Below are positions 1 through 6,923 of a stretch of DNA of 64,000 nucleotides, piece after piece. A program made the position numbers and the translations under genes. This DNA comes from an uncultured Spartobacteria bacterium. GTDB lineage: Bacteria > Verrucomicrobiota > Verrucomicrobiia > Chthoniobacterales > Chthoniobacteraceae. The stretch lies in NCBI GenBank assembly GCA_903933715.1, contig CAIZLD010000031.1, positions 1 to 64,000 on the forward strand, given 5' to 3'. Each line of letters begins with the position of its first letter. Within the stretch, counting starts at the first letter, position 1. Under the pieces are notes generated by a model, which saw only the letters and a program-made list of their open reading frames with translations, was not told the origin of the DNA and ran no database searches.

Positions 1-14
1 CCATGGTCGCGCGC

Positions 15-63
15 AAGCGTGAACTTCCGCTCCGGGCTACGCCCTCCGCTCCAGTTCACGCTT
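15..63. repeat. Long imperfect palindrome
   Basis: Arms AAGCGTGAAC (15-24) and GTTCACGCTT (54-63) are perfectly complementary, and the interior (GGGC-TAC-GCCC) can pair further. No T-run follows, so it is not a clear intrinsic terminator. It resembles a dispersed intergenic palindrome. The rest of 64-324 shows no gene that can be supported; the short minus-strand reading frame there has no family resemblance. Confidence 0.5.
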
Positions 64-324
64 TCCAAATCAACCCAAACCAGTAAAACACACCCCGCAG
101 ACTCTCATTCAATTCTGTCCAGTACCAGGGGCCCGATCAGGGTCCCATGAGAATGGTTTTTAAGGGAAAATGAAAAACAGACCTTTATACCAATCTTTTC
201 AAAATAGGATTCCCGAAGCTGCATTGCAACGCAATTGCACTGCACTCCCCTCCCATTCTCTTTTGCGGATTTGAGCTTTTGCGCGAGACTCAAATTCGAT
301 TTCTTTCTTTCCGAAAACGCGAAA

Positions 325-1248
325 ATGCGCTTTTTAAAACCCATGCCCGTCCTTGTCGTTGGTTCCATTGGCCTTGATACCGTTAAAACTCCCGCCGCCG
401 AACACGCCGATCTGCTCGGCGGTTCCGCCTCCTACGCGGCTGTCGGCGCCAGTTTTTTTACCGGGGTTAATCTGGTAGGCGTCGTGGGAGACGACTTTCC
501 CAAGCCGCACGTCGAGTTTTTCGATCAACGCAATATCGACCTCTGCGGGCTCCAGATCGTCCCCGGGAAGACGTTTCGCTGGTCAGGGGAATATCACCTC
601 GACTTGAACACCCGTTCCACCCGTAGCATTGAGCTCAATGTGTTCGAGCATTTCACGCCGACGCTCCCCCCCAACTACAATCGCACTCAATACGTCCTGC
701 TCGCCAACATCGCGCCGAGCCTTCAAAGCCACGTTCTCGACCAGATGGTCGGCCCACGGTTCATCATCGCCGACACGATGGACCTCTGGATTAACATCGC
801 CAAAGACGACCTGCTGGGGCTCCTCAAGCGCGTCGACATGCTCATCCTCAACGACGGCGAGGCGCGGCAACTGACCGGCGAAAACTCGCTCATCAAGGCG
901 GGCAAACTCATCCTCAAAATGGGCCCGCGCTACGTCGCGATCAAAAAAGGGGAACACGGGTGCCTCCTTTTTGGAAAAGACGATTTCTTTACCTGCGGCG
1001 CATTCCCGTTGGAGGAAATCCACGACCCGACCGGCGCGGGCGACACGTTTGCGGGCGGCCTGGCCGGTTATCTGGCGAGCCTCGACGAGAGTGAGGTCAC
1101 CTTCCAAACACTGCGCCAGGCGGTCGTCTACGGAACCGTTTTGGCGAGCTACAACGTCGAGGCATTCTCGCTCGAACGGATGCGGACCCTGACCCCGAAA
1201 GAGATCGAAACCCGCTACAACTCACTTAAACTGCATAGCACGTATTAA
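325..1248 (+). CDS. PfkB-family carbohydrate kinase
   Basis: Ribokinase/PfkB fold sugar kinase, expected to phosphorylate a sugar or nucleoside with ATP in the cytoplasm; the substrate cannot be read from sequence. The N-terminus has the family start VLVVGSIGLDTV and the LLGGSASYAA glycine motif. The C-terminal signature DPTGAGDTFAGG, with the catalytic Asp in GAGD, lies near residue 234. Length (307 aa) is normal. The open frame extends upstream to 235, but the family's N-terminal strand begins just after ATG 325; ATG 343 is an equally plausible start. It stands alone ahead of the tRNA-Gly gene and belongs to the core chromosome. Confidence 0.88.
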   Translation: MRFLKPMPVLVVGSIGLDTVKTPAAEHADLLGGSASYAAVGASFFTGVNLVGVVGDDFPKPHVEFFDQRNIDLCGLQIVPGKTFRWSGEYHLDLNTRSTRSIELNVFEHFTPTLPPNYNRTQYVLLANIAPSLQSHVLDQMVGPRFIIADTMDLWINIAKDDLLGLLKRVDMLILNDGEARQLTGENSLIKAGKLILKMGPRYVAIKKGEHGCLLFGKDDFFTCGAFPLEEIHDPTGAGDTFAGGLAGYLASLDESEVTFQTLRQAVVYGTVLASYNVEAFSLERMRTLTPKEIETRYNSLKLHSTY

Positions 1249-1347
1249 AAGCGGGAGGCGGTAAATTCCCTCGAAAAATCGCTTGCAAGCTGAAGCGATT
1301 CCCCCTAATTTCCCATTCCTGCCTTCCCCCAGGGGAAGCCAAGTCAT

Positions 1348-1422
1348 GCGGGTGTAGCTCAATGGTAGAGCACTTCCTTGCCAAGGAAGATGTCGCGAGT
1401 TCGAGTCTCGTCACCCGCTCCA
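1348..1422 (+). tRNA. tRNA-Gly (anticodon GCC)
   Basis: A full cloverleaf can be folded: acceptor GCGGGTG pairs with CACCCGC (1412-1418), the D arm contains GCTC...GAGC, the anticodon stem CTTCC/GGAAG encloses loop TTGCCAA (anticodon GCC), and the T arm GCGAG/CTCGT holds TTCGAGT. CCA (1420-1422) is encoded. It is the insertion target of the adjoining integrative elements: bases 1375-1422 recur exactly at 14874 and 34148, so integration restores an intact gene. Confidence 0.97.
1375..1422 (+). repeat. attL core: 48-bp direct repeat, copy 1 (inside tRNA-Gly)
   Basis: The 3' 48 bases of tRNA-Gly, from the anticodon stem through CCA, are repeated without mismatch at 14874-14921 and 34148-34195. 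Use of a tRNA 3' half as attachment site is typical of tyrosine-recombinase elements. Only this copy has the 5' half needed for a functional tRNA. Confidence 0.95.
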
Positions 1423-1428
1423 AATAAA

Positions 1429-1452
1429 TAGCTCATTTCGAGCTACTTACCG
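1429..1452 (+). repeat. Left-end hairpin of element 1
   Basis: TAGCTC (1429-1434), loop ATTTC, GAGCTA (1440-1445), followed by CTTACCG and an A-rich run. An equivalent hairpin with compensatory changes follows the second att copy at 14924. The sequence after the third att copy has none. It is likely an element-borne end sequence rather than tRNA flank. Confidence 0.55.
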
Positions 1453-1462
1453 AAGAAAAACA

Positions 1463-1488
1463 AGCCTCCTCAGGAGGCTCTTTTTTTT
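1463..1488 (+). terminator. Intrinsic terminator downstream of tRNA-Gly
   Basis: Stem AGCCTCC/GGAGGCT with 3-base loop TCA (1463-1479), followed by a run of eight T. It lies inside the left end of the integrated element, so the element supplies the terminator for the tRNA transcript. Confidence 0.85.
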
Positions 1489-1504
1489 GCCGTTTTTGGC
1501 CTTC

Positions 1505-1527
1505 CGGTAGATACGCCGGTAGATACG
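1505..1527. repeat. Tandem 11-mer, left copy (putative integrase arm site)
   Basis: Two direct copies of CGGTAGATACG separated by one C. The identical 23-bp arrangement occurs at 14792-14814, just inside the other end of the element and next to the integrase start. Paired direct repeats near both ends are what arm-type binding sites of a tyrosine integrase look like. Confidence 0.6.
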
Positions 1528-1667
1528 CCTGACCTCTGAATGACGCCCCGTCTTTAGGTTCCGGCTTCCAAAAAACTTCAGTGCCCTTCTGATGCCACTA
1601 AAACAACTTCGTCTGATTCGGTTGCGGATCATGACAGCCTGTGTCATTCATGGTCGATCCCTCATCC

Positions 1668-2114
1668 ATGAAAATCGCCCTTAATCTTCTCTGGTTCATC
1701 TTTGGCGGCGGCATCTTTGCTGCCGCTCTGTGGATCATCGCTGGCGGGCTGCTCGCCGTGACGGTGGTCGGCCTGCCCTTTGCTGTGGCAGCCTTCCGCA
1801 TCGCCGGGTTCGCTGCCTTCCCTTTTGGTCGCCGGTTGGTGGGCGCCGAGCTTCTGGGAGAACAGACGTTACCGGGGACTGGCTTGGTCAACTTGCTTTG
1901 GGTTGTCCTGGCTGGGATCTGGCTTGCCATCGCCCACGTCGTTGCGGGAATAGCCTGTCTGGGCTCCATCGTTGGTATTCCCTTTGGCTTGGCTCACTTC
2001 AAGCTTGCTGGGATCTGCTTCGCGCCGCTGGGTAAGCGGACGGTCCCCTCCGAGATCGCAGACGCCCTTGAGCGGGCGCAGGCTGATTGGATCGTGGGCG
2101 GGAATAGCCGGTAG
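1668..2114 (+). CDS. yccF: YccF-domain inner membrane protein
   Basis: Small membrane protein of the YccF (DUF307) family, whose biochemical role is not established. Two repeats of the family pattern are visible: LLWFIFGG...VVGLPFAVAAFRIAGFAAFPFG in the first half and LLWVVLAGIWLAI...IVGIPFGLAHFKLAGICFAPLG in the second. Each half holds a pair of hydrophobic segments. Length is 148 aa, normal for the family. ATG 1668 is preferred because the family alignment begins at MKIALNLLWF; the frame is open to 1641. It is the first gene inside element 1 and has no obvious operon partner. Confidence 0.85.
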   Translation: MKIALNLLWFIFGGGIFAAALWIIAGGLLAVTVVGLPFAVAAFRIAGFAAFPFGRRLVGAELLGEQTLPGTGLVNLLWVVLAGIWLAIAHVVAGIACLGSIVGIPFGLAHFKLAGICFAPLGKRTVPSEIADALERAQADWIVGGNSR

Positions 2115-2160
2115 GTGCCACTTTATGATGTCCCCGAAGGAGGAACAGGCGACCGAGAAA

Positions 2161-2667
2161 TCATATTACTTCGCGGGGAATATCGTCCTCGGGGTTGCTG
2201 TGCCGCCGCCGGTTAGGGCTCGGGCGATGTCCCTGCAATCTACGGGGAGGCCCTCCAATGTAGTTAGAAGGCGGGCGGTATCCATAGCCGCAACAGCACG
2301 GTTTAGGGCCCGGCCGGAGCAGGACCATCCATGTTAAGGTGAAGAAAAAGCCCCAGTATCCAATCCATGTGGAGCCACTGATAATCCACCCGGTGGGCCG
2401 GACGAACCCGGTGCAATAGAAAGCCGGTGCGGCAATAGTCGCTGGAATCAGCAGATTGATCCCGATGATGATGACCCAGCGCAGAACCTGGGATTCCCAA
2501 CAGTCATCGTAGCGCAGGTCGAAGAAGTCTTTGGCTGTCTTGTTGAAGCGCACAAGAAAGACGCCCCAGACGAGGGCCATGATGCTGATGTGCCAGCCGA
2601 GGTAGCTTTGAATGGCAGTCAGGGTATTCAAATCGAGTTCGGGGCAAATGGCTAAATCCAACGGCAA
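2161..2667 (-). CDS. Hypothetical membrane protein
   Basis: Not recognised. Three strongly hydrophobic stretches are visible (near residues 24-43, 62-90 and 98-118), then a Cys-, Pro- and Arg-rich tail that begins with a CCCGYGY cluster. The first codon of the open frame is TTG with a weak GGAAAG upstream; an ATG at 2580 is the alternative start but would remove the first hydrophobic segment's lead-in. It overlaps the end of the upstream minus-strand gene by 16 bp, so the two are probably cotranscribed and translationally coupled. Confidence 0.5.
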   Translation of the reverse strand: MPLDLAICPELDLNTLTAIQSYLGWHISIMALVWGVFLVRFNKTAKDFFDLRYDDCWESQVLRWVIIIGINLLIPATIAAPAFYCTGFVRPTGWIISGSTWIGYWGFFFTLTWMVLLRPGPKPCCCGYGYRPPSNYIGGPPRRLQGHRPSPNRRRHSNPEDDIPREVI

Positions 2668-2936
2668 CGGAACTTTCCATTCTTGTAGCTGTAAACTGCC
2701 TCTGCGAGAAGACCGTTGGCATTATTGAGGATGACCTTGCCCTGCCGCTGGTCAACGATAGTCGTCCCCGTGGCCGGTTGCATTACGGAGAGAGGATCTA
2801 CTCCTTCCCTCTCCATGTGCATGAGGTAAGAACGGATGGCGTGTTCCCCAAGTTCGCGTTCTTGGCCGCGAGTCAATTTGGATGATCCTCTATTGTTAAC
2901 AGTTTTGGTTTTAGTGGTTGTATTGGTTTGAATCAT
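2652..2936 (-). CDS. Hypothetical 94-aa basic protein
   Basis: Not recognised. A Thr/Lys/Asn-rich N-terminus is followed by a probably helical segment (LTRGQERELGEHAIRSYLMHM) and a short beta-rich C-terminus ending FRCRWI. No signal peptide or membrane segment is seen. ATG start. It overlaps the downstream minus-strand membrane protein gene by 16 bp. The 3' end of the frame is A/T-richer than surrounding sequence. The interval 2937-3112 between it and the hairpin at 3113 contains no supported gene. Confidence 0.5.
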   Translation of the reverse strand: MIQTNTTTKTKTVNNRGSSKLTRGQERELGEHAIRSYLMHMEREGVDPLSVMQPATGTTIVDQRQGKVILNNANGLLAEAVYSYKNGKFRCRWI

Positions 2937-3112
2937 AAAATGGAGTTTATTGGTTTTGAGTCATCGTTCTTCCTCTTCTTTCGGAGCCTCGTTGTCTTTC
3001 TCACGGCAAAACCCGGCCATAATCTTATGGAGGGTATAATTATCCATCGGCGTGAGCCGCCGTCTCCTCCCGTAGTCCCGTGATGCGGCCCATCGCCCGT
3101 CACCTTCAACCA

Positions 3113-3145
3113 AAAGCCCAGCCTTTACCGGCTGGGCTTTTTTCT
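3113..3145. terminator. Strong hairpin with T-run upstream of the recombination pair
   Basis: GCCCAGCC (3116-3123) pairs with GGCTGGGC (3130-3137), flanked by AAA and TTTTTT, giving an intrinsic-terminator structure usable on both strands. No plus-strand gene precedes it, so on the plus strand it would end only a short leader RNA in front of the gene at 3182. It may be an attenuator rather than a gene-end terminator. Confidence 0.7.
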
Positions 3146-3181
3146 TTTCACCCAAACCAACAAAAGAAAGGAGCCACTCCC

Positions 3182-3712
3182 ATGGCCGTCATACTCAACC
3201 TAACCTATTCGAAAAAACTCGGGCTGCCCAACTTCAGCAGCCACCAATGCAGTGTCAGCATACAGTCGGAGATTCCCGACCTCACCCAAGTCACCGGAGA
3301 GGTGAAACGCCTCTACCTCCTCACCCAGGACGCGGTGGATCGCGAGATTCAAGAAGTCGGGTTTCTGCCAGATGGAACTACCTATGGCATGAACCCGCCC
3401 GCCAACGGGAACAACGGGGCCAGCCGGAACCGCGAGAGCAATAGCAACGGGGCCGACACCGGCACCTGGGCCTGCTCTCCCAAGCAGCGAGAACTGGTGG
3501 AGAAGATCGTCCGCGAGAACGATCTGGATAAGCACGACATCGAGTCCCTCGCACAGGATCGGTTCGGTGTCGGGGTTCGGCAGTTGAACCGTCTCCAAGC
3601 CAGTGGGCTCATTGACGAACTGCTGGAGCGACACGGCGGCCAGCGGCGCAATGGGAATGGCAATGGCCAACGGGGCCGGTTCCAGCGTGAGGGGAGAGGA
3701 GCGTCCCGATGA
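3182..3712 (+). CDS. Putative ssDNA-binding/annealing recombination protein
   Basis: 176-aa protein not assigned to a named family with certainty. The N-terminal half (MAVILNLTYSKKLGLPNFSS, then VTGEVKRLYLLTQ) resembles small proteins found beside phage and island recombinases. A Gly/Asn-rich linker follows. The C-terminal segment (SPKQRELVEKIVREN...LAQDRFGV...ASGLIDELL, near residues 100-155) matches the short helical domain found at the end of several ssDNA annealing and recombination proteins. The tail is Arg/Gly/Asn-rich. Start chosen at ATG 3182 behind GAAAGGAG. Its stop overlaps the next gene's ATG (ATGA), so it is coupled to the Fe-S nuclease, which supports a joint recombination role. 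Confidence 0.5.
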   Translation: MAVILNLTYSKKLGLPNFSSHQCSVSIQSEIPDLTQVTGEVKRLYLLTQDAVDREIQEVGFLPDGTTYGMNPPANGNNGASRNRESNSNGADTGTWACSPKQRELVEKIVRENDLDKHDIESLAQDRFGVGVRQLNRLQASGLIDELLERHGGQRRNGNGNGQRGRFQREGRGASR

Positions 3713-4545
3713 TCGCGTTCGCCGATCCACCCCCTGCGGCTGCTTTCGAGCCGAGCCAACCGAAGGGGCGCAGCATTGAGGAACTGACCACCACGGTCTC
3801 GGCCTCCCGGTTGGGCACATGGCTCCAGTGTCGGTTGAAGTTCTACCTCCGCTATGTCGCCGGAGTCGCCAAGCCGCCCACGGTAGCCCTCCACTTCGGC
3901 AAGACGGTTCATGCCGTCCTCCAGCAGTGGAGTCTCGCCCGGTGGCGTAATGCACCACTGGACGACGACGCCATCACAGCCGTGTTCGAGCAGGCATGGG
4001 GGGCGCCGGAGGGGACGGTCCCCATCGCATGGGAGACTGAGGAGGAGGAGGCCAGTAAGGTCAACGCCTTGGCGGTCATCCAGACCTACCTGCGCGAGAC
4101 CCCCATTCCCGTGGATGAAAAACCCGAGGGCGTGGAGGTCTCTGTCGAGATGGACCTTGCCTCCCACGGGTTGCCAGTGCTGGTCGGGGTGCTGGATCTC
4201 GTGCGGGCCGGGGGGCGAATCGTCGATTACAAGACGACGGGACGCACCCCCGATCCCAAGATGGTCCGGCATACCACCGAGGTCCAGACTACCGGATACG
4301 CCCTGCTCTACCGTGAGGCAACCGGCCAGCGGGAAACCGGCATTGAACTGCACCACCTGGTAAAGCTCAAGACGCCCAAGCTCGTGGTGACCGAAGCCGG
4401 TCCGGCAACGGATCAGCAGGTCAACCGACTCTTCCACCTGATCGACGCCTACGTCGATGACCTGGAGCGCCGGGACCCGATCCCTTCACCGGGGATGCAG
4501 TGTTCAATGTGCGAATTCCTCACCGAATGCCGAGCATGGCAGTGA
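3709..4545 (+). CDS. PD-(D/E)XK nuclease, Cas4/AddB-like with Fe-S cysteines
   Basis: RecB-family exonuclease of 278 aa, expected to resect DNA ends. Visible nuclease residues are His68 (GKTVHAVL), Asp163 (GVLDLV) and Asp173-Tyr-Lys175 (VDYKTTG). Cysteines 41, 265, 268 and 274 are spaced C-Xn-C-x2-C-x5-C, the layout of the 4Fe-4S cluster in AddB and Cas4 nucleases. No helicase motifs are present. It follows the putative annealing protein with a 4-bp overlap, a nuclease-plus-annealase arrangement known from phage recombination modules. No cas1 or cas2 gene and no repeat array is nearby, so a CRISPR role is not supported. Confidence 0.82.
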   Translation: MIAFADPPPAAAFEPSQPKGRSIEELTTTVSASRLGTWLQCRLKFYLRYVAGVAKPPTVALHFGKTVHAVLQQWSLARWRNAPLDDDAITAVFEQAWGAPEGTVPIAWETEEEEASKVNALAVIQTYLRETPIPVDEKPEGVEVSVEMDLASHGLPVLVGVLDLVRAGGRIVDYKTTGRTPDPKMVRHTTEVQTTGYALLYREATGQRETGIELHHLVKLKTPKLVVTEAGPATDQQVNRLFHLIDAYVDDLERRDPIPSPGMQCSMCEFLTECRAWQ

Positions 4546-4557
4546 CCGATATTGGCA

Positions 4558-4589
4558 AAGAGACAGCCTCTGAAATGGGGCTGTCTCTT
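4558..4589. terminator. Bidirectional terminator hairpin
   Basis: AAGAGACAGCC (4558-4568) pairs perfectly over 11 bp with GGCTGTCTCTT (4579-4589). It sits between the ends of the convergent nuclease gene (plus) and XRE regulator gene (minus), where a shared terminator is expected. No long T-run follows. Confidence 0.7.
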
Positions 4590-4598
4590 CCTGATGAA

Positions 4599-4865
4599 TT
4601 AACGGCGGAAAGCCGAGGCGACGATCTTCTTGATCTCAGATTGAGGTGGCAGGAGCTTCTCTGGAGGGACATTCAAGGCTTGTGCAAGGCAAAGCAATTC
4701 GAGGTCAGTGACGCACCGGATCTGGGTTTCAATCTTCGTGATCACATTTTCGGCGACATCCCAGCCAAGCATCCCGCACCGGGCGGCCAGCATAGCCTGG
4801 GTCAGCCCCAACTCATGGCGAAGGGACTGAATGCGGGGACCAAGGATGTTCTGCTTTTGCGGCAT
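4599..4865 (-). CDS. XRE-type helix-turn-helix regulator
   Basis: 88-aa protein that is almost entirely one HTH domain: RIQSLRHELGLTQAMLAARCGM (first two helices) then VAENVITKIETQIRCVTDLELLCLAQALNVPPEKLL. This matches small Cro/C1-type repressors. ATG start. It is transcribed toward the nuclease gene. It is the only small DNA-binding regulator on element 1 and so a candidate to act at the operator-like palindrome in front of the abi gene (9264-9279), but that link is only a guess. The 280 bp upstream of it, to 5145, hold no supported gene and probably its promoter. Confidence 0.85.
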   Translation of the reverse strand: MPQKQNILGPRIQSLRHELGLTQAMLAARCGMLGWDVAENVITKIETQIRCVTDLELLCLAQALNVPPEKLLPPQSEIKKIVASAFRR

Positions 4866-5145
4866 CTTCCGAATTTGGAAGTTGACCGTAGCGATCTTTT
4901 TGACAGCATAGCTTCCGTTTTTGGAAGGTTTCTTGGGTTCTTTCAGACTCCCCTCAATATCCCCAGGCAGAAATCTTGGAAAAAATGGCCGCTTGAAATG
5001 AGATTTTTCCGTACCCCGCGAAAGCTATGGAAGACGACTGTTTTGGCCGTTGTCGAAGTCGACAAGGTGCAGAAATGGCCTGAGCACGACCGATCAAGAA
5101 GAAGATTGCCGAGAGAATTACCCAACTCAACTCCAAACCCGCTCA

Positions 5146-5331
5146 ATGAAAAATCTGATCATTACTAAGCGCGGCATCTTCCTCGCCGCCCTCACCCTGA
5201 TTGCCTCCGTCGCCATTGCTGCGGAAGTCTACACCTACCAGTGCCCGCGTTGCGGTTGCATTCTGACTTTCGCTTTCCCCACACCGGGAGCGAAATGCCC
5301 CAGTGATGGGGCGTTGATGGTCCGGCGCTGA
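5146..5331 (+). CDS. Small exported zinc-ribbon-like protein
   Basis: 61-aa protein. The first 27 residues (MKNLIITKRGIFLAALTLIA followed by SVAIAA) form a clear signal peptide. The mature part has CPRCGC and a later Cys (AKCPSDG), a rubredoxin/zinc-ribbon-like arrangement. ATG 5146 is chosen because it places the signal peptide at the N-terminus; the frame is open from 5050. It lies upstream of the Sel1 protein in the same direction. Function is unknown. Confidence 0.55.
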   Translation: MKNLIITKRGIFLAALTLIASVAIAAEVYTYQCPRCGCILTFAFPTPGAKCPSDGALMVRR

Positions 5332-5385
5332 GACCGCAGGCCATCTGATTCGGGAGACATTTCAACAACTAGAAAGGACTAACTT

Positions 5386-6096
5386 ATGAACAAATATATA
5401 TTGGTAATAGGGTCGGTTTTTCTATTCTGCAATTTGTTTATTCAAGCAGAAGACGCACCCCAGTCCTCGATTGTAGATTTGGCACAAGCTGCAGAATCTG
5501 GAAATAAAGCTGCGGTGCAATCACTGTACCAAAAAGCGGTGTATGGAAATGCTGCAGCTCAGAACATAATTGGTTATTACATAGACACCGGAACATGCGG
5601 ATTCGACCGAAACCCTCAAATGGCCGCAGAATGGTATAGGCGTTCTGCTGAACAAGGAATAGCTACAGCGCAGTGGAATCTGGCTCTCTGTTATGAATAT
5701 GGGAAAGGAGTCGATAAAGATTTAGTAAAGGCTCGTTTGTGGTATTCTCAGGCAGAGCTTCGGGGCTACATAAAGGCGAGAGAGAGGCTTGAACAGTTAG
5801 GAATGCAGTCCACCTCAGGAAAGTCAGAGATTACCCCAAGCCAACTTATCACAAAAACAATCCAAGATACGGCGGCATCTACCAAACAGGCAGCATCAGA
5901 CTTCTGGGATAAAAATGGTGTGGAAATTAAACAAAGTGCCGAGAAGATTGGACAGAACATGTCGGATTTCTATAAACGGAATCAAACGCAAATCGAAACT
6001 ACCACCATATCTATTCTTGGTGCCTATCTGGGCCATGAACTTACGAAAGACACCCCTTCACATGAACCTCTGCCAGCAACCGCTCAGGATAAGTGA
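5386..6096 (+). CDS. Exported Sel1-repeat protein
   Basis: 236 aa with an N-terminal signal peptide (LVIGSVFLFCNLFIQAED). Two to three Sel1-like repeats follow, for example YGNAAAQNIIGYYID, NPQMAAEWYRRSAEQGIATAQWNLALCYEYG and DLVKARLWYSQAELRGY; this alpha-alpha solenoid usually binds proteins. The C-terminal third is a charged, probably helical region with WDKNGVEIKQSAEKIGQNM. A good AAAGGA ribosome site precedes ATG 5386. The gene is clearly more A/T-rich than the flanking element genes, a sign of separate acquisition. Probably periplasmic; the partner is unknown. Confidence 0.78.
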   Translation: MNKYILVIGSVFLFCNLFIQAEDAPQSSIVDLAQAAESGNKAAVQSLYQKAVYGNAAAQNIIGYYIDTGTCGFDRNPQMAAEWYRRSAEQGIATAQWNLALCYEYGKGVDKDLVKARLWYSQAELRGYIKARERLEQLGMQSTSGKSEITPSQLITKTIQDTAASTKQAASDFWDKNGVEIKQSAEKIGQNMSDFYKRNQTQIETTTISILGAYLGHELTKDTPSHEPLPATAQDK

Positions 6097-6121
6097 GGCG
6101 CAGAAAAAATAGACTAATATT

Positions 6122-6478
6122 ATGAAGAAAACAATTCTTTGGATTATATGTATTATTGTCGGACTTATTGTGATTTATAATATTAATGCAGCTTCAGAAC
6201 CCCCTGTCTCCATTCTGTTCCGCAGCTCTATGGTTGGGCTGGGTAAGGTAATGGTCATTACCAACACTTCTGATAAACCTCTGTATGAAGTGGCTGTTAA
6301 AGCGAATAATCACAAATTGCACGAAGAAGTAAATCGCGTCGTCGCTGTTACACTGGAACCTAGTAGATCGATTGATGTTGGGTGGATGGAAATCAACTGG
6401 ATGTTTCAGCCGGGCGAAAACTTCAGGATTAGCGCTCGCGGATATCCCGGCAGTTTCATCGGAACTGTCCCTAAATAA
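6122..6478 (+). CDS. Hypothetical anchored or exported protein
   Basis: 118-aa protein of unknown function. The N-terminus (ILWIICIIVGLIVIYNI, residues 4-20) is one hydrophobic segment, either a signal anchor or an uncleaved signal peptide. The remainder is beta-rich (ILFRSSMVGLGKVMVITNTS, then FRISARGYPGSF) and could form a small immunoglobulin-like domain. It follows the Sel1 gene by 25 bp in the same direction, shares its A/T-rich composition and is ended by the terminator at 6506, so the two appear to be one cargo cassette. Confidence 0.6.
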   Translation: MKKTILWIICIIVGLIVIYNINAASEPPVSILFRSSMVGLGKVMVITNTSDKPLYEVAVKANNHKLHEEVNRVVAVTLEPSRSIDVGWMEINWMFQPGENFRISARGYPGSFIGTVPK

Positions 6479-6505
6479 AAAGGTAGGAATTAACGTCCAC
6501 CTTTC

Positions 6506-6539
6506 AAAAAGCCGACCATCATTATGGTCGGCCTTTTTT
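6506..6539 (+). terminator. Intrinsic terminator
   Basis: GCCGACC (6511-6517), loop ATCATTAT, GGTCGGC (6526-6532), then C and a T-run, with matching A bases on the 5' side. It closes the Sel1 cassette. The sequence after it (ACCAACAAGAAAGGAGG before ATG 6579) resembles the leader between the 3113 hairpin and ATG 3182. Confidence 0.85.
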
Positions 6540-6578
6540 ATTTCCAACCATAACAACCAACAAGAAAGGAGGAACACG

Positions 6579-6923
6579 ATGACATCCATCACAAAACTCG
6601 TCATCATGTTGGGGTGTCTGCCGCTGCTGGCGGGATGCCCCGAAGGCTCTGGGAACGGGCAGCCATCGCCACCCCCGTCCCCTACACCATCGGCGGAGGC
6701 CCGGCGCTCGGCAATCCTGGAGCAAGAGCTTCGGGATGAGCGGGAGAAACTCGGGAGGTTGACCAAGGCCCTCGCGGAGAGCCAACGTCAGAAAACCCAA
6801 CGGGAGGAATCCCGGCACCGATGGCAGGTGGCGTCGTTCGCGCTTGCGGGCGGTTGCCTGCTTGCCATCTTCGCTGGGGCGGCACTGGGAACGAGGGCTC
6901 GCCATGAGACAGGAGCGAAGTAA
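6579..6923 (+). CDS. Putative lipoprotein with coiled coil and C-terminal membrane segment
   Basis: 114 aa. The lipobox LLAGC, with Cys near residue 18, follows a short hydrophobic signal. A Pro/Ser-rich linker, a charged coiled-coil segment (ILEQELRDEREKLGRLTKAL) and a hydrophobic stretch (VASFALAGGCLLAIFAGAAL) follow. A signal at one end and a membrane helix at the other recall phage spanin-like or conjugation-associated entry/lysis proteins, but this is only a similarity of layout. A strong AAAGGAGG site fixes ATG 6579. The 3' end overlaps the run-on tail of hsdS on the other strand by 136 bp. Confidence 0.6.
   Translation: MTSITKLVIMLGCLPLLAGCPEGSGNGQPSPPPSPTPSAEARRSAILEQELRDEREKLGRLTKALAESQRQKTQREESRHRWQVASFALAGGCLLAIFAGAALGTRARHETGAK

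Noticed and set aside
2961-3155. 64-aa minus-strand frame (MGEKKKAQPVKAG...)
   Set aside because: Its first codons lie within the terminator hairpin at 3113-3145, and it has no recognised domain; left out for lack of support.
3709-4545. CRISPR-associated Cas4
   Set aside because: Fe-S nuclease pattern fits, but there are no cas1 or cas2 genes and no repeat-spacer array anywhere in the window.
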